Assembly (NCBI GenBank): GCA_027922465.2
Contig: BQMF02000343.1
Coordinates: forward strand, 310,001-374,000
Direction: 5' to 3'
DNA: 64,000 bases
DNA from: Turritopsis dohrnii
Lineage: Eukaryota > Cnidaria > Hydrozoa > Anthoathecata > Oceaniidae
Position 1 is the first letter of the stretch; each line of letters starts with the position of its first letter. The translations under genes and the position numbers were made by a program. Below, in pieces: positions 23,501 to 33,885 of the stretch. The notes under the pieces are model-generated. The model did no database searches and had not been told where the DNA came from. It was given only the letters and a program-made list of their open reading frames with translations.

Positions 23501-24887
23501 GGTTAGCGAACATTTTCGAAGCGAAAAAGTTGAAATGAATTCTACTTTTTTTTTCGTCGAAGTCGATCGCAGAATGATTCTCAACATTACGCAATAATGC
23601 TACTACGCATGCTTAGCGGCGAAAAAGTTCGCGTCGCGCGAAAAAGTTCGCCTAGTGGAAATCCGCCTTTATGTAGAAAAAAAAACGCGTTTCTTCGAAA
23701 AAAAAATGTATGTTTTGAATTATAATTTTTTGAAACCGAAAATGAATTCAAACAGATAACAGCCTTTTTTTAACTCGATTTTTGAAAACCTTGATGTTCA
23801 AAGACAGAACAGATAGCTAACAAACGTAGAAAGTAATAAGAAAGTCTGATCTGTGCTTTACTGACACGGAAAACATATCTATTTTCAAGTGCCAAAGTTC
23901 ATTGATTCAGTACCATAAAAGTAACTAAAAGTCCCAGTTTTATGTAGACCTATTTGATTAATATCTATTCCTTCATCAATTAAGTGATAAAATATCAAAG
24001 AAAACGTATTTTAAATGTATGTGATTAAAAACCTTCGAAAATTCAAAAGGCTGCGTTCGTTCATTAGAATGTATATTGAGTTTTTAGTGGGGACTCGCAT
24101 ACTCTAAATCGTAGGCTAAAAACTGCCGTTTCGGCCGGAGGAGTAGTAGTAGTAGGAGGAGGAGGAGGAGTAGTAGTAGGAGTCCAAGGGTGTTTTAATA
24201 CGGTATTCGTTTTCGCTGCTACCGTAATAAGCTACTTACACATTCTGAACTAAATTAGATTTAACTTTCTTGTAAAGCATTTATGGTATGTATCTATTTA
24301 AGCAAAATGCGTTGTGAAAGTGACGAAGAATACCTGTTTCTACACCAGTGCCTAATGTAGTTCTCTGTTCTATCACGGTGCTACTTCGGCGTTTTGAGGT
24401 GGTTGACGGTGGTTTTGACGTAACTGCAATCGACGGCCGTGATGAAGTTCGTTGCACTGGCAGAGTGTTAACCTGAGTTGATCTGGCAGAGGCAGTGAAT
24501 ATTGCAGTTGTCGGATCTACAAAACACAAAACAGGAAAAGGTGTATGCAAAAATCAAATCCTTATTATATCATGTATTTGCATTGATAACACTCACTACA
24601 GAGATCACATGTTCGTAAGCATTTGCTTCCAAAACCATTGCCAGGAACACAATAACCTCTCTTTTTGTACGAGCTGCATACGGCGGAATTCAATTCATCA
24701 TTGCAACCTGCAAAATTATGGAAACATTTGTTCTTTTTATCAAAAAATTTTTTTTGAAGATTATTGATGGTATTACCACATAATCTGCAAGTCCTTTTAC
24801 ACTTCTGTGCCAACCACTTCACTTTCATACAATACCCCTTTTGTCGGTAGAACTCGCAGGTACCAACGTTTATATCATCCTTGCAGC
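20508..24887 (-). CDS. ShKT-ShKT-chymotrypsin-like S1 serine protease, 5' incomplete
   Basis: Minus-strand exons: 24777-24887 (ShKT 1, CKDDINVGTC to CKRTCRLC), 24597-24707 (ShKT 2, CNDELNSAVC to CLRTCDLC), 24334-24516 (Ser/Thr-rich linker), 21703-21897, 21111-21326 and 20508-20860. The protease starts at an activation site SRVIGG and has TAAHC (His57), NDIALMKL (Asp102) and GDSGGPF (Ser195). The residue at position 189 is Ser (SACHGDSGG), predicting chymotrypsin-like rather than trypsin-like cleavage. The six exons encode about 387 residues and all internal joins are in phase 1. The first acceptor at 24888 implies an upstream exon, presumably with the signal peptide, not found. ShKT domains are named after a sea-anemone peptide but are widespread in secreted cnidarian proteases, so a digestive or extracellular role is as likely as venom. 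The 2.4-kb intron holds a Harbinger MITE. Confidence 0.9.
22690..24235. repeat. interspersed repeat family C, copy 1
   Basis: From ACAAGAGCCAGATGGCGCAA to GCTGCTACCGTAATAA it matches 51008-51875 along its length, except that a 687-bp MITE plus a 3-bp duplication is inserted at 22982. A (GTA/GGA)n tract at 24139-24182 precedes the shared end. It has no coding potential and lies in the protease intron. Confidence 0.75.
22982..23668. mobile_element. PIF/Harbinger-type MITE with TTA target duplication
   Basis: The ends are AGGCGGATTTCCACTGGGCG and its near-perfect inverse, continuing as GAACTTTTTCGCGCGACGCG for a total of about 40 bp. TTA flanks both sides (22979-22981 and 23669-23671). The unoccupied relative near 51297 reads GAGCTTATGTAG with a single TTA. 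The 3-bp TTA duplication is typical of PIF/Harbinger. It has no transposase. Confidence 0.9.
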
Positions 24888-25399
24888 CTGAAGAATAAAA
24901 AGCACTCATGACGCTGTTTTAATGTTAGATCATCTAGTTTTAAACAAAATGATCAATCAAAATTTTAACGAAGAAAAAAAAACAAAACAAAAGAAACCAG
25001 CATGTTTTGTTAACGTTTCGGCTGAAGCCACCCATTTTCAAGACAAGTGTGTTACAGAACGTGCATAAGTACAGTGTGTTTTATAATGTTGAAAATGGAA
25101 ATTTTAAAGCTGTTTTTTTTATAAATATACCAAATTTCAAAATAATTTTTACATCGATGGAAAACCATTTTCAAGTTCTTTCGGCTAGCATATTTTTGTG
25201 AAAAATGAAAAAGTGGTTTTTGTACAAATAAGGAAAATGTCTTGGAAAAATGTAATTAAATTTTTAATGGTCGATTAAAATGTGAATGAAACGAAAAGAT
25301 TATTTGAAACAATGACAGCAATTTGGAAAACAATAAACAAATTTAAGCTGTGTGTTCACGGCTGATCGAACAGTGTGTATCAGAATGTCTTGTCCACCA

Positions 25400-25575
25400 A
25401 CTTTCGAGGCGTATTTTTCATAATATTGTGAATTCTATATCACAAGAAAGAGCTTTTTATGCCCTATGCATTAACATAAAATGTTTGCCAAAATATTTGT
25501 TCTTCGAAAAGATATTGAAGAAAAACTCAACGATTTGGTTCATTAAATTCTTAAAAGCCAATTAACTGACATGGT
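25400..25575 (-). repeat. reverse-oriented fragment of the mariner-like element
   Basis: The reverse complement of about 20050-20215 can be followed phrase by phrase (CAAGAAAGAGCTTTT, TTTGCCAAAATATTTG, TTCGAAAAGATATTG). The ISL2EU-type transposon is inserted a few bases beyond it. Confidence 0.65.
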
Positions 25576-25797
25576 AACGACTTCTTAATGATGTAATACA
25601 CCGATCCGACATAATTTTCCCGTGTTAAATTTTTGGAGCCTGGACTCTAGCTTATGGGGTAAACAGTTTGTTGATTTCGCTCGAAGCGCCATTTTTAGTT
25701 GAGAAAACGAACTATAAACATCAAGTAGTACTTCTGGCATCTTCAAAGCGCTATATTACTACGAATATTCACAATAGATTACAATTTGATATCATCT

Positions 25798-27371
25798 ATG
25801 AATGTTGAAGAATTGAAAAACTTCTAAAAGTTACGTGGTCTCAAAGTTTCTGGACGAAAAATTGAACTTGTTGCTCGAGTATTTGCTGCTGGTAAAAATA
25901 ATGTTCCACTTGTAAAAACAGCTGCTGAAATCGAACGAGAACTCGGCCATGAGTACAAAACTAAACTTATTATTAATAATCTGTCTTTACCTGACCCCTA
26001 TACATTAGAATCTGGTTTGTTATCTGAAGAAGAAGGTCGAATATTTTGGCCTATGGTGTTGTATCCAGACATTTTTCATTACTTGATGTTTCATCCTAGT
26101 GAACTCAGTAGTGAAGACTTAAATGATTACAAGGAATGCAAAGCTTACAGTTATCATAAATCTGGATGGCTTCAAGAGCTTTTCTTCAACAGCATACATT
26201 CTGACAACCCTTACTGCATCATAGAATGTAGCTGTCGTGAATCTGAAAGAATCAATGTGGTTTTTACCAGTTGTAGGTTATTTTAGAGAAAATGTCTGCT
26301 AAAATCATGCGAGCTCATTGTACTTGCATGGCTGGAATGGGGGAAACATGCAATCATGTGGCAGTTGCCCTATTCAGGATAGAGGCATTTGTTTGGTTAC
26401 CCTTCTTGTACCAGCAAGTAAGTAAGTAAGTAAGTAAGGTCAAAAGAAAATTAGTCCCTACTCCAAAAAAAGTATTCAACCCACTTCCACACAGGAATAA
26501 AAAACTTATAAATGTAAATGGCATTGCAAAATCTCTCAAAGATGTTTCTCCTGTGTGTATAGCTCACACTGCTGTTGCTGTCCTAGAAATCGATTTTGCT
26601 CGGGAGGTTGAAAATGTTTTGGAGGATTGTGATGCTGTTAGTATTGACGATATCATCCTTATGTCAGGGAAAAAAGAATTCAAAGAAAATGTGAATCTTA
26701 ACATGACGACTACCAATATAAAGAAAATTGAAAAATAACATTACAAATTATGGTTTTCCTTTCGTAAGGGTGTAGTAACTGCTTCTAAGTGTCATGATAT
26801 AGTTACAAAAATGAATAAAGTTGCTAAAGGGGTTGATTTTGTTGATATATAGAATTAACCAAAATGTATCTGGGTTGACCTATATCAATCCGGAAATTTC
26901 TGCATTAAGGTATGGAAGAAACATGGAAGAAAATGCTGCCAATGAATTTCATGAATTTATGAAATTGAAACATAAGAACGTAAAAGTAAAAGATGTGGAT
27001 TATATTTAGACGAAACTTTCCCTATTATTGGTGCTAGTCCTGACAGAATCATGATGTGTGATTGCTGCCCACCAGCATGTATTGAAATTAAATGTCCATA
27101 TTCGATCAATGACACATCATTTGCTGATCGGAATGTCAAGTTACCAAATGTTCAAGATATGAAGATCAATAAGACACATAAATATTATACACAATGTGTA
27201 GTTCAAATGACAGTTACAAAGTTGATTCATACATACTTCATGGTATGGACTCCGCATGAACATATAATAGATCATATTGAGTTTGATCAACAAATTTGGG
27301 AAGAAATGAAGATTAAAATTGTTAGTTATTATGACATCTTTTATTTGAAAACTGTTTTTTGTGATGCTTGA
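25798..27371 (+). pseudogene. SAP-SWIM-YqaJ recombinase-like protein of an ISL2EU transposon
   Basis: The N-terminal SAP motif (MNVEELKNF, then LRGLKVSGRKIELVARVF) is hit by a stop at codon 10. A region with ECSCRES leads to a SWIM zinc finger CTCMAGMGETCNHVAVALF near 26310-26370. The C-terminal YqaJ-type nuclease has ALRYGRNMEENAANEF, PIIGASPDRIM, CIEIKCPYS and KTHKYYTQC, with the acidic and lysine residues of the fold in place. Frame changes occur near 26287, 26450, 26740 and 27010, and a (TAAG)n tract at 26419-26440 interrupts one part. YqaJ proteins are viral-type exonucleases; in this transposon class their exact role is unknown. The gene converges on the transposase gene. Confidence 0.85.
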
Positions 27372-27675
27372 TGGTTTTTTTTATTTCTTTTTTTGTAGCT
27401 ATAATATATTGTATTTATACATGGCTGCTTCCGCCAAGAGGTGTGAAAGATCATACAGGATAAAATACAAACTTTTACACAAAAAAGGTTTTCATATTAA
27501 TCCCTTATCGACAAAACAGTTCTCATTACACCTTTTTTTAAAATTATACATGTCATTTTCAGATATGTTACCCTCAGGATGCTACATTTTTTATTCTTAT
27601 CCTCTTCATTACAAACAGATGAAGCTATGTATGTTATAGAACTCAGAAAGAAAGAGACAAATTAATACGGTCCAA

Positions 27676-29080
27676 TCCCAGCAGGCACCCAACGTTTATC
27701 TAACGTTAGTCTAACGTTGGTTCTAGGTTTAACGTTACCAACGTAAAACCAACGTTATTCCAACGTTAACTACTTACGTTAGTACAACGTTAGAAAGTTA
27801 CATCAGGACAACGTTAAATTTCGTTAATTTACGTTGTATTAACGTTAGTGTTACGTTAGTTTTTACGTTGTGGTAACGTTAGTGGTTGGTTAGAATGGAA
27901 GTCTTTTTTTAATTAGTATAACGTTAAATACTTACGTTAGTATAACGTTAGATACTTACGTTAGTATAACGTTAGATACTTACGTTAGTATAACGTTAGA
28001 TACTTACGTTAGTATAACGTTAAATTTCGTTAATTTACGTTATACTAACGTTAGTGTTACGTTATTTTTTACGTTGTGGTAACGTTAGTGGTTGGTTAGA
28101 ATGGAAGTCTTTTTTTAATTAGTATAACGTTAAATACTTACGTTAGTAAGGGCTATCATAGGTAAGTCCTTGAGGATGATGTGAATTTTGATTCGCACTT
28201 GATACACATTTTCGCCTTTTCAATTAAGAAGTGTATCTCTTGAAAAGAACTCGCTTTTACCGTGCTAACCTAGTATTTCCTCTCTATTTTACGCATGGTA
28301 ATATGTCTATTATAATATCTATTATATACTTCGCGCTAGTCTAGCCGTAAAACGAGAAATCAGTTGGATTATTTAATCTTGGTTTTGCTGGCAAGATCTG
28401 TACTACATGACTTATAGATGATAGCTAGAGTATTAGGGCCTGCTACTTGATTATTTTTAATAGAAATCTTTTACTCAAGGTTTCTGATTAATTTTGTTGT
28501 ATCCCCAGAGTGTTTTGCTTTGTTAACATATGAAAGCACAAAATGTCTGTTCTATGGACATTAGTCAGCTGGAAAATAGATATCTGTTCTAGCATAAATT
28601 TCCATTGATTTTCATTTATTGCAATTTGCCCTAACCACAAGCATTCGTTTAACACCTTCACTTATATTTGTTTCTTTTTCTTCTATTAGGCATGCGTAAA
28701 TATTGACATAAAAATATACTTTTCTTGTCAATTAAAGGTAAATATCAACTTCTATGACTATTCGCTGTTTTCGTCATTTGTCTTACTTTGTTGGGATGGA
28801 CACCGGGATTTGTTTATAATGACTTCAGAAGTCATTACAATGTTATAACATTTTGATGTTGTTAACGAAATTTAACGTTGTCCTGATGTAACTTTCTAAC
28901 GTTATGCTAACGTAAGTATTTAACGTTATACTAACGTAAGTATTTAACGTTATACTAACGTAAGTATCTAACGTTATACTAATTAAAAAAAGACTTCCAT
29001 TCTAACCAACCACTAACGTTACCACAACGTAAAAAATAACGTAACACTAACGTTAGTATAACGTTGGGTGCCTGCTGGGA
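27676..29080. mobile_element. palindrome-rich TIR element made of AACGTT repeats
   Basis: The terminal inverted repeats begin TCCCAGCAGGCACCCAACG. Both arms (27676-28150 and 28865-29080) consist of dense AACGTT palindromes joined by short spacers, such as five near-identical 24-bp units of the type ACTTACGTTAGTATAACG at 27930-28020. The arms mirror each other over a 715-bp unique core without a gene. It is inserted between the two ISL2EU genes. A shorter AACGTTG-rich relative with a similar CCCAGCA-GCAC head lies at 53233. Confidence 0.75.
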
Positions 29081-29164
29081 TAATTTATTTTAACCAGACG
29101 AGAACGTTCACTGGGAGCACACAATTTTACAACATAAAAAGCATGATGCGCTAAAAAATAAATA

Positions 29165-30759
29165 TTAAATTTGTTTATCAGTCTTTTCCTTTATCAACAT
29201 AACTTTCAAATTATACAAGGCAGCACAAGACCATATGATACCATCAACATGATGTTGCATGGAAATAGGCAACATTGATTTTAAAAATTCTGAAATTCTT
29301 AAATGATTTATGGCTCTTTCTACATGAATTCGTAAATTTGTAACTTCTTTAGTTTTTTTCACTTCTGTACTGGTGAATTGACTTTTCACTTTTCACCAGG
29401 TGGGACAACAAAAGTACAAAATTTTAACAAAAGCTCTTCTTTGATCTGGAAACCACGATCTGCCATAACCTGATTATCACGTTCCAACAATTCAAAGAAG
29501 CCACTATCATTCACAATGAGCTTGTCGCTAGCTCTACCACCATAACAGTTAGACAAAAATGTTATAAAGGGTGATGGGGCTATTCCAACTAAAAACTTAA
29601 GTGTTATGGAGCTTGCAATCTTACCAAGTTAGTGCTTGTGCGTGAAGAGATTTGGGTCGCTCAATAAAACTTTCAGTGCAATCTAATACTCTACATTTAT
29701 GATAACCCATCTTCTTGAAACATGAGGGTAAATGCTGCCAGATGGGTTCACGTGGTAACCAATTAACTAAAGCCCCTCCTAATACACGACAAATGATACG
29801 AATCCACGTGGTAAATGTATTTGAACAAATAGTTGGAGAAGTACCAAAACGATCATCCAAATCTTCATTCAACGGACCAAGTCTTAATCTCATGAGTGTC
29901 AATAAAAATTCATCTTGATGTGTCAGAATCTTTGGTTTCTTAGTATTCCTTTGTGTTGCTTTTGATTTATTGGTCCTCTTTGGACCTCTCCAATATATAA
30001 TGCTAGGTAAATAAACTTTCAAAAGTTTGAAGACGGTATCAAATTGAACAACAGAAGAAAATCCAGTATAAAATCTCATTTTAGCATCTGTTTTAGTTTT
30101 CCTCCAAGTAAACTGTGCAGTATTGTTACCAAATGTTTGTTTTCGTATCTGAATGTTCAATCTGTTAATCTTCGCACTAATAATTTAATAACTTCTGACT
30201 GATCATCACATTTTTCACAAGTATGTGCTGCTGGAGTTGAGCATAAGCATGGTCTGAAAAGACAGATGAGCATGGTGAAAAAAATTCAACATCTGCTTGC
30301 TGTTGCTAATTAACAGTGTTTTCTTCCATGACATATCTGATTGTGATTGTTCAGTTCCAGTGTCATCAGTCACTTCACTTTTTTTCTTTTTAGTTGGGAG
30401 TGGCTTTTCGAATAATGTACGTCTGGGCTTTTTGTTATTCAATTCGTAACCCAAATTTAGTGTAGGATTTTGATTAGCAAGAGACGGTTCGCCATCAAAA
30501 AAATGTTCTGAGCATACTCTATCACTAGCAGCTGGTACCAATTTCGATTTGTTTTTATTCTCTCGTTTCATAGCTATAATCCACCTTTTTCTTGACACAG
30601 AATTTCGTAATACACTTGGAATGAAATATAATTTATGCCGGTTCACAAGAACAATCTTGATGCAAGACTTGATGAGAAACACACATCTGTTTCTTCCATT
30701 TATTAAATTTATAAGTACTGTTGGTTACAAAACACAACGGCACAGTTGCTTTTTCCCAT
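29165..30759 (-). pseudogene. THAP-DDE (DDE_Tnp_4-like) transposase of an ISL2EU transposon
   Basis: The start MGKSNCAVVFC and later WIIAMKREN and RVCSEHFFDGEPS are parts of a THAP zinc-binding domain. A helix-turn-helix-like block DEFLLTLMRLRLGPLNEDL follows. The catalytic domain has CRVLDCTESFIE (first Asp), YGGRASDK (second Asp), QVMADRGFQI and HVERAINHL (Glu), so the catalytic residues persist. Stops or frame changes near 30720, 30250, 29621 and 29395 break it. It binds and cuts the transposon ends in live relatives. It is convergent with the YqaJ gene. Confidence 0.87.
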
Positions 30760-31028
30760 TTTAAAATCATGAATAGATAACAAATTTGAAGAATAACAAT
30801 TTTGAAGAATATTAAGGTTTTATCACAACCCTTCAGTGTTGTTTCTATAACGTTCTTTAAGCTGATTTTGATTTTTTACCCCATAAATAAGATCCCAGTT
30901 TCTTGACCGCGCCCAAATTCATAATGGTGTCAGAGTATGTCGGATCGGTGTATGATCTTTTTTTCGGCTGATGAAACCTTTAGAAAGTTTTAAGTATAGC
31001 TTTGCGTATTGATTTCCCAACAATTAAT

Positions 31029-31640
31029 CTAAAAAATTGCAAAAAAATATTTTTTTACTGTGTGATGATTTTTAGTTTTTTTATTGTGTTTATAAATGTC
31101 CTTCATTGTAAATTGAGTTAATTGCCTTTTAAGAATTAAAAAAACAAAATCTTTTTCTTCAACATCTTTCCCAAGAACAAATATTCTGGCGATTGCTCCC
31201 CTGAGCCAAAATATTGAAGTCATCAAGAGATGGAGTGACTTAGAAATCTTGCCAGTTAATGGAGACACACCAATGTGCTCATTTACCCGGACTTTCAAGT
31301 GCTGTGACGTTTCTCCTATATAGGTAGCGTTGTAACTACCGCACTTATAAACGACAACAGACAACAACTCTTTCGGCGTACGATCCTTAAACCGAATAAA
31401 AGCGGATAATAGAGTGTGTGTCCTAAAGCTGACATAAATTTAAGAACAGTTTAAAGTATTCTGAAACAGTTTTTTAAGTCTAGTTCTAGTTTGTAAGGAT
31501 ATAAAGCCTAGATAAGGAAGTACAAGCAATAGTTTCTTCTTTTCAACAGTGTCAACGATTTCTTTTTTACATTGAGATCTCATCATAAACCCTATTTTAT
31601 CAACAGAACTCGCTGGATGACCATTACAATGGAAAACCTC
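31029..31640 (-). pseudogene. Penelope-like element, GIY-YIG C-terminal part
   Basis: The minus-strand frame contains VVYKCGSYNATYIGETSQ and HLKVRVNEHIG, the GIY-YIG nuclease core (with the catalytic Arg in KVRV). It is preceded, with one stop (TAA within NTLNCS-IYVSFRTHTLL, near 31440), by the phrase YLGFISLQTRTRLKKLF typical of the connecting region in Penelope-like elements. The reverse-transcriptase core, expected to the right, was not found, so this is a fragment. The sequence after VNEHIG is less conserved. Confidence 0.75.
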
Positions 31641-31884
31641 TGAGTTTTTTAACTTCTAGATGAAAAGCAATTAAGAACATTGTGTTATTGTTAAATTGAG
31701 TTGAGATTTAATATGATTTTCATCCGAATCGCCGTGTTTGTGTTTATTTTCTTGGCAAGACTAAGATTTCCCAAATCAAACTTTGGATGTGAATAACTTT
31801 TTATTTGTTCTTGTACTTAGTTTTATTTTTATATCACTCGATAGGAAATTTTCTAAATTCTTAAAAAAATAAAGTTTTGGAAGG

Positions 31885-32235
31885 TGGGGAAAACCAGGGA
31901 AGAAGAAATATCAATTTTTATCAACGATTCGCACTATTAACTTTATAAAAGTCCGTAAACACCATACTAATGACGAAGCTTAATGACATCGCTCTTACTG
32001 TTTTAAAACCCTAAGTCCATACAAATTTTATCTTTGCACTGAGTTTTCACGTTGATATTTAGAAAAAGTCATTTCGTGAACACTAAAACGATTAAACTTG
32101 TTTTGCTTGAAAATTATTTCCCAAATTACTGTCACTGTTTGAATGATCATTTCTTTTCATTCACATGGGCGTTTATAAAGTTAATAGGGCGAATCGTTGA
32201 TAAAAATTGTTTTCTTCTTCCCTGATTTTTTCCGC
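31885..32235. repeat. imperfect foldback with ~65-bp arms
   Basis: CAGGGAAGAAGAAATATCAA and TTTTTATCAACGATTCGC at 31895-31935 recur in inverse at 32170-32225, with the matching TATTAACTTTATAAA on the loop side. Arm spacing is roughly 200 bp. No known family is recognised. Confidence 0.6.
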
Positions 32236-32399
32236 ATTTTGAAACTTCAATTTTTGAAAAACTTACAAAATATCCTATTTGATTGATATGAAAATCAAGT
32301 TTATTACAGGAACAAACAAGAGGCCGCTTGGCTTGGAGACTTCAGGACGTAACACAATGATGCATATCTAGTCTCAAAAATACAACATTGCCGAATTGC

Positions 32400-33030
32400 C
32401 AAATTATGTTCAAATCTAACAAAAATGGCTGGCAAATTCAAAATCAATAACTTCTAATTGTGCGTTGTACAAATTTTTATGAATAATGCAGAACTTTGTA
32501 TGTTCAAATTTGTCCCGAAAAACCCATTTCTGGTCAAATCTGACAAAATGACTGTCAAATTCGAAATCAGCACTTTCCAAATGTGATCTGTGCAAAATTT
32601 GTGAAATTTGAGGAACTTTCTAACTTTGGTCCAAATTTGGCCCAAATTGTCCATTTTTACACTAATCTGACGAAATGACTGTCAACTTGAAATCAGCACC
32701 TATTAAATGTAGCTAATACATGCAAAACTTCATGAAAATTGAAGAATTTTGGAAATATGGTCCAATTTTAGCCTAAATTCCCCAAATTTAGTCAAACGTG
32801 GCAAAATCATTGTCAAATTTGAAATCAACACCTTTCAATTGTGATCCGTGCAAAATTTCATGAAAATTGAAGAACTTTCGAAATTTGGTGCAAATTTGGC
32901 CTAAATGGCCCAATTTTAGTCAAACCTGGCAAAGTCATTGTCAAATTTGAAATCAACACCTTTCAATTGTGATCCGTGCAAAATTTCATGAAAATTGGTC
33001 AACTGTCCGAATTTGACCAAATTTGCGAAT
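32400..33030. repeat. degenerate tandem repeat, five units of about 124-131 bp
   Basis: Units share TGTCAAATTTGAAATCAACA and CAAAATTTCATGAAAATTG. The anchor phrase starts near 32429, 32553, 32680, 32811 and 32939, and the last two units are almost identical. Non-coding. A (GTA/GGA)n tract follows at 33078-33112. Confidence 0.85.
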
Positions 33031-33594
33031 TCGGCAGCGCTGTCATGTAAACGCTACACGAAAACGCTTATAACTTGGAGTAGTAGTAGTAGGAGGAGGA
33101 GGAGGAGGAGAAACCACGAGTATTTTAAATACTTCAATCCACCACGGGTGTCCTAAAGTCAATAAAAAGTTGTCCGCATTCAAAATTTGATGAGACACAC
33201 TGTATACTTATGTACGTTCTGTAAAAAACTTGTCTTGAAAATAGGTGACTTCACCCGAAACGTTGAAAGATTATCTAGTATTGCATCGGGTTTTCATGCT
33301 GTCAAATTATAATGTTACTGTTACTCGATTTGTTCGCTAGTTTCTACCCAAATGTTATTTCAGGTCTTCAAGCTAACTAAGTGCAAGCAACATTTCTACA
33401 CCAATTCATGTCACGATGGCTGTGAGGAATCACTTCTATTCTATTGTAAATCACTTCTATTCCATAATAAAAACAATGAAAAAAAGGGAGAATTGATTTT
33501 GGTATAGTTCTCCTTCATTTTTCAACAAGGTAGTGTGAAATTTAAAATAGCAAACTATAATACCTTAGAAGAGTAATTGAAGGGGTTTGAAGTG

Positions 33595-33885
33595 ACCAAA
33601 GAGTGATCAAAGAAGCAATAAGAGAAGAATCGTATGGAAGTGGAAGAGGATCTTGATGTCGAGGTTTGCACAGAATATTAACATCTAAAGTCAAGAGGAA
33701 GATGTCAAAAAGTTTGGACAGGTATTAGACTCTGTAGGATTTGAACTTAGAAGGCACCATTGACTTCGTCGCCGAAAATACTTAACTGAAGGATCAAACT
33801 ATGCCTGGCATGTTGATTGTCACAAAAAGTAAAAATCTTATGGCTTAAGCATTCAATTATGTATTCAATTATGTATGGATGAACT
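33595..33885 (+). pseudogene. integrase-core (DDE) transposase remnant
   Basis: Plus-strand phrases LDSVGFELRRHH, LRRRKYLTEGSNYAWHVDC and KSYGLSIQL, separated by stops, resemble the start of the integrase catalytic core in animal elements of the Ginger/IS3EU kind; WHVD would hold the first catalytic Asp. The rest of the domain is absent. This is a weak call based on a short stretch. Confidence 0.45.

Larger units (their letters stand above)
25598..30951. mobile_element. complete ISL2EU-type DNA transposon, inactive
   Basis: 16-bp perfect terminal inverted repeats ACACCGATCCGACATA at 25598 and 30936-30951 are flanked by AT on both sides. Subterminal phrases (CTTATGGGGTAA and TTATTTATGGGGTAA in inverse) also correspond. 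The element holds two convergent broken genes: a SAP-SWIM-YqaJ protein on plus and a THAP-DDE transposase on minus. This pair of genes is characteristic of ISL2EU elements, relatives of Harbinger. Another element (27676-29080) is nested between them. Confidence 0.88.
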
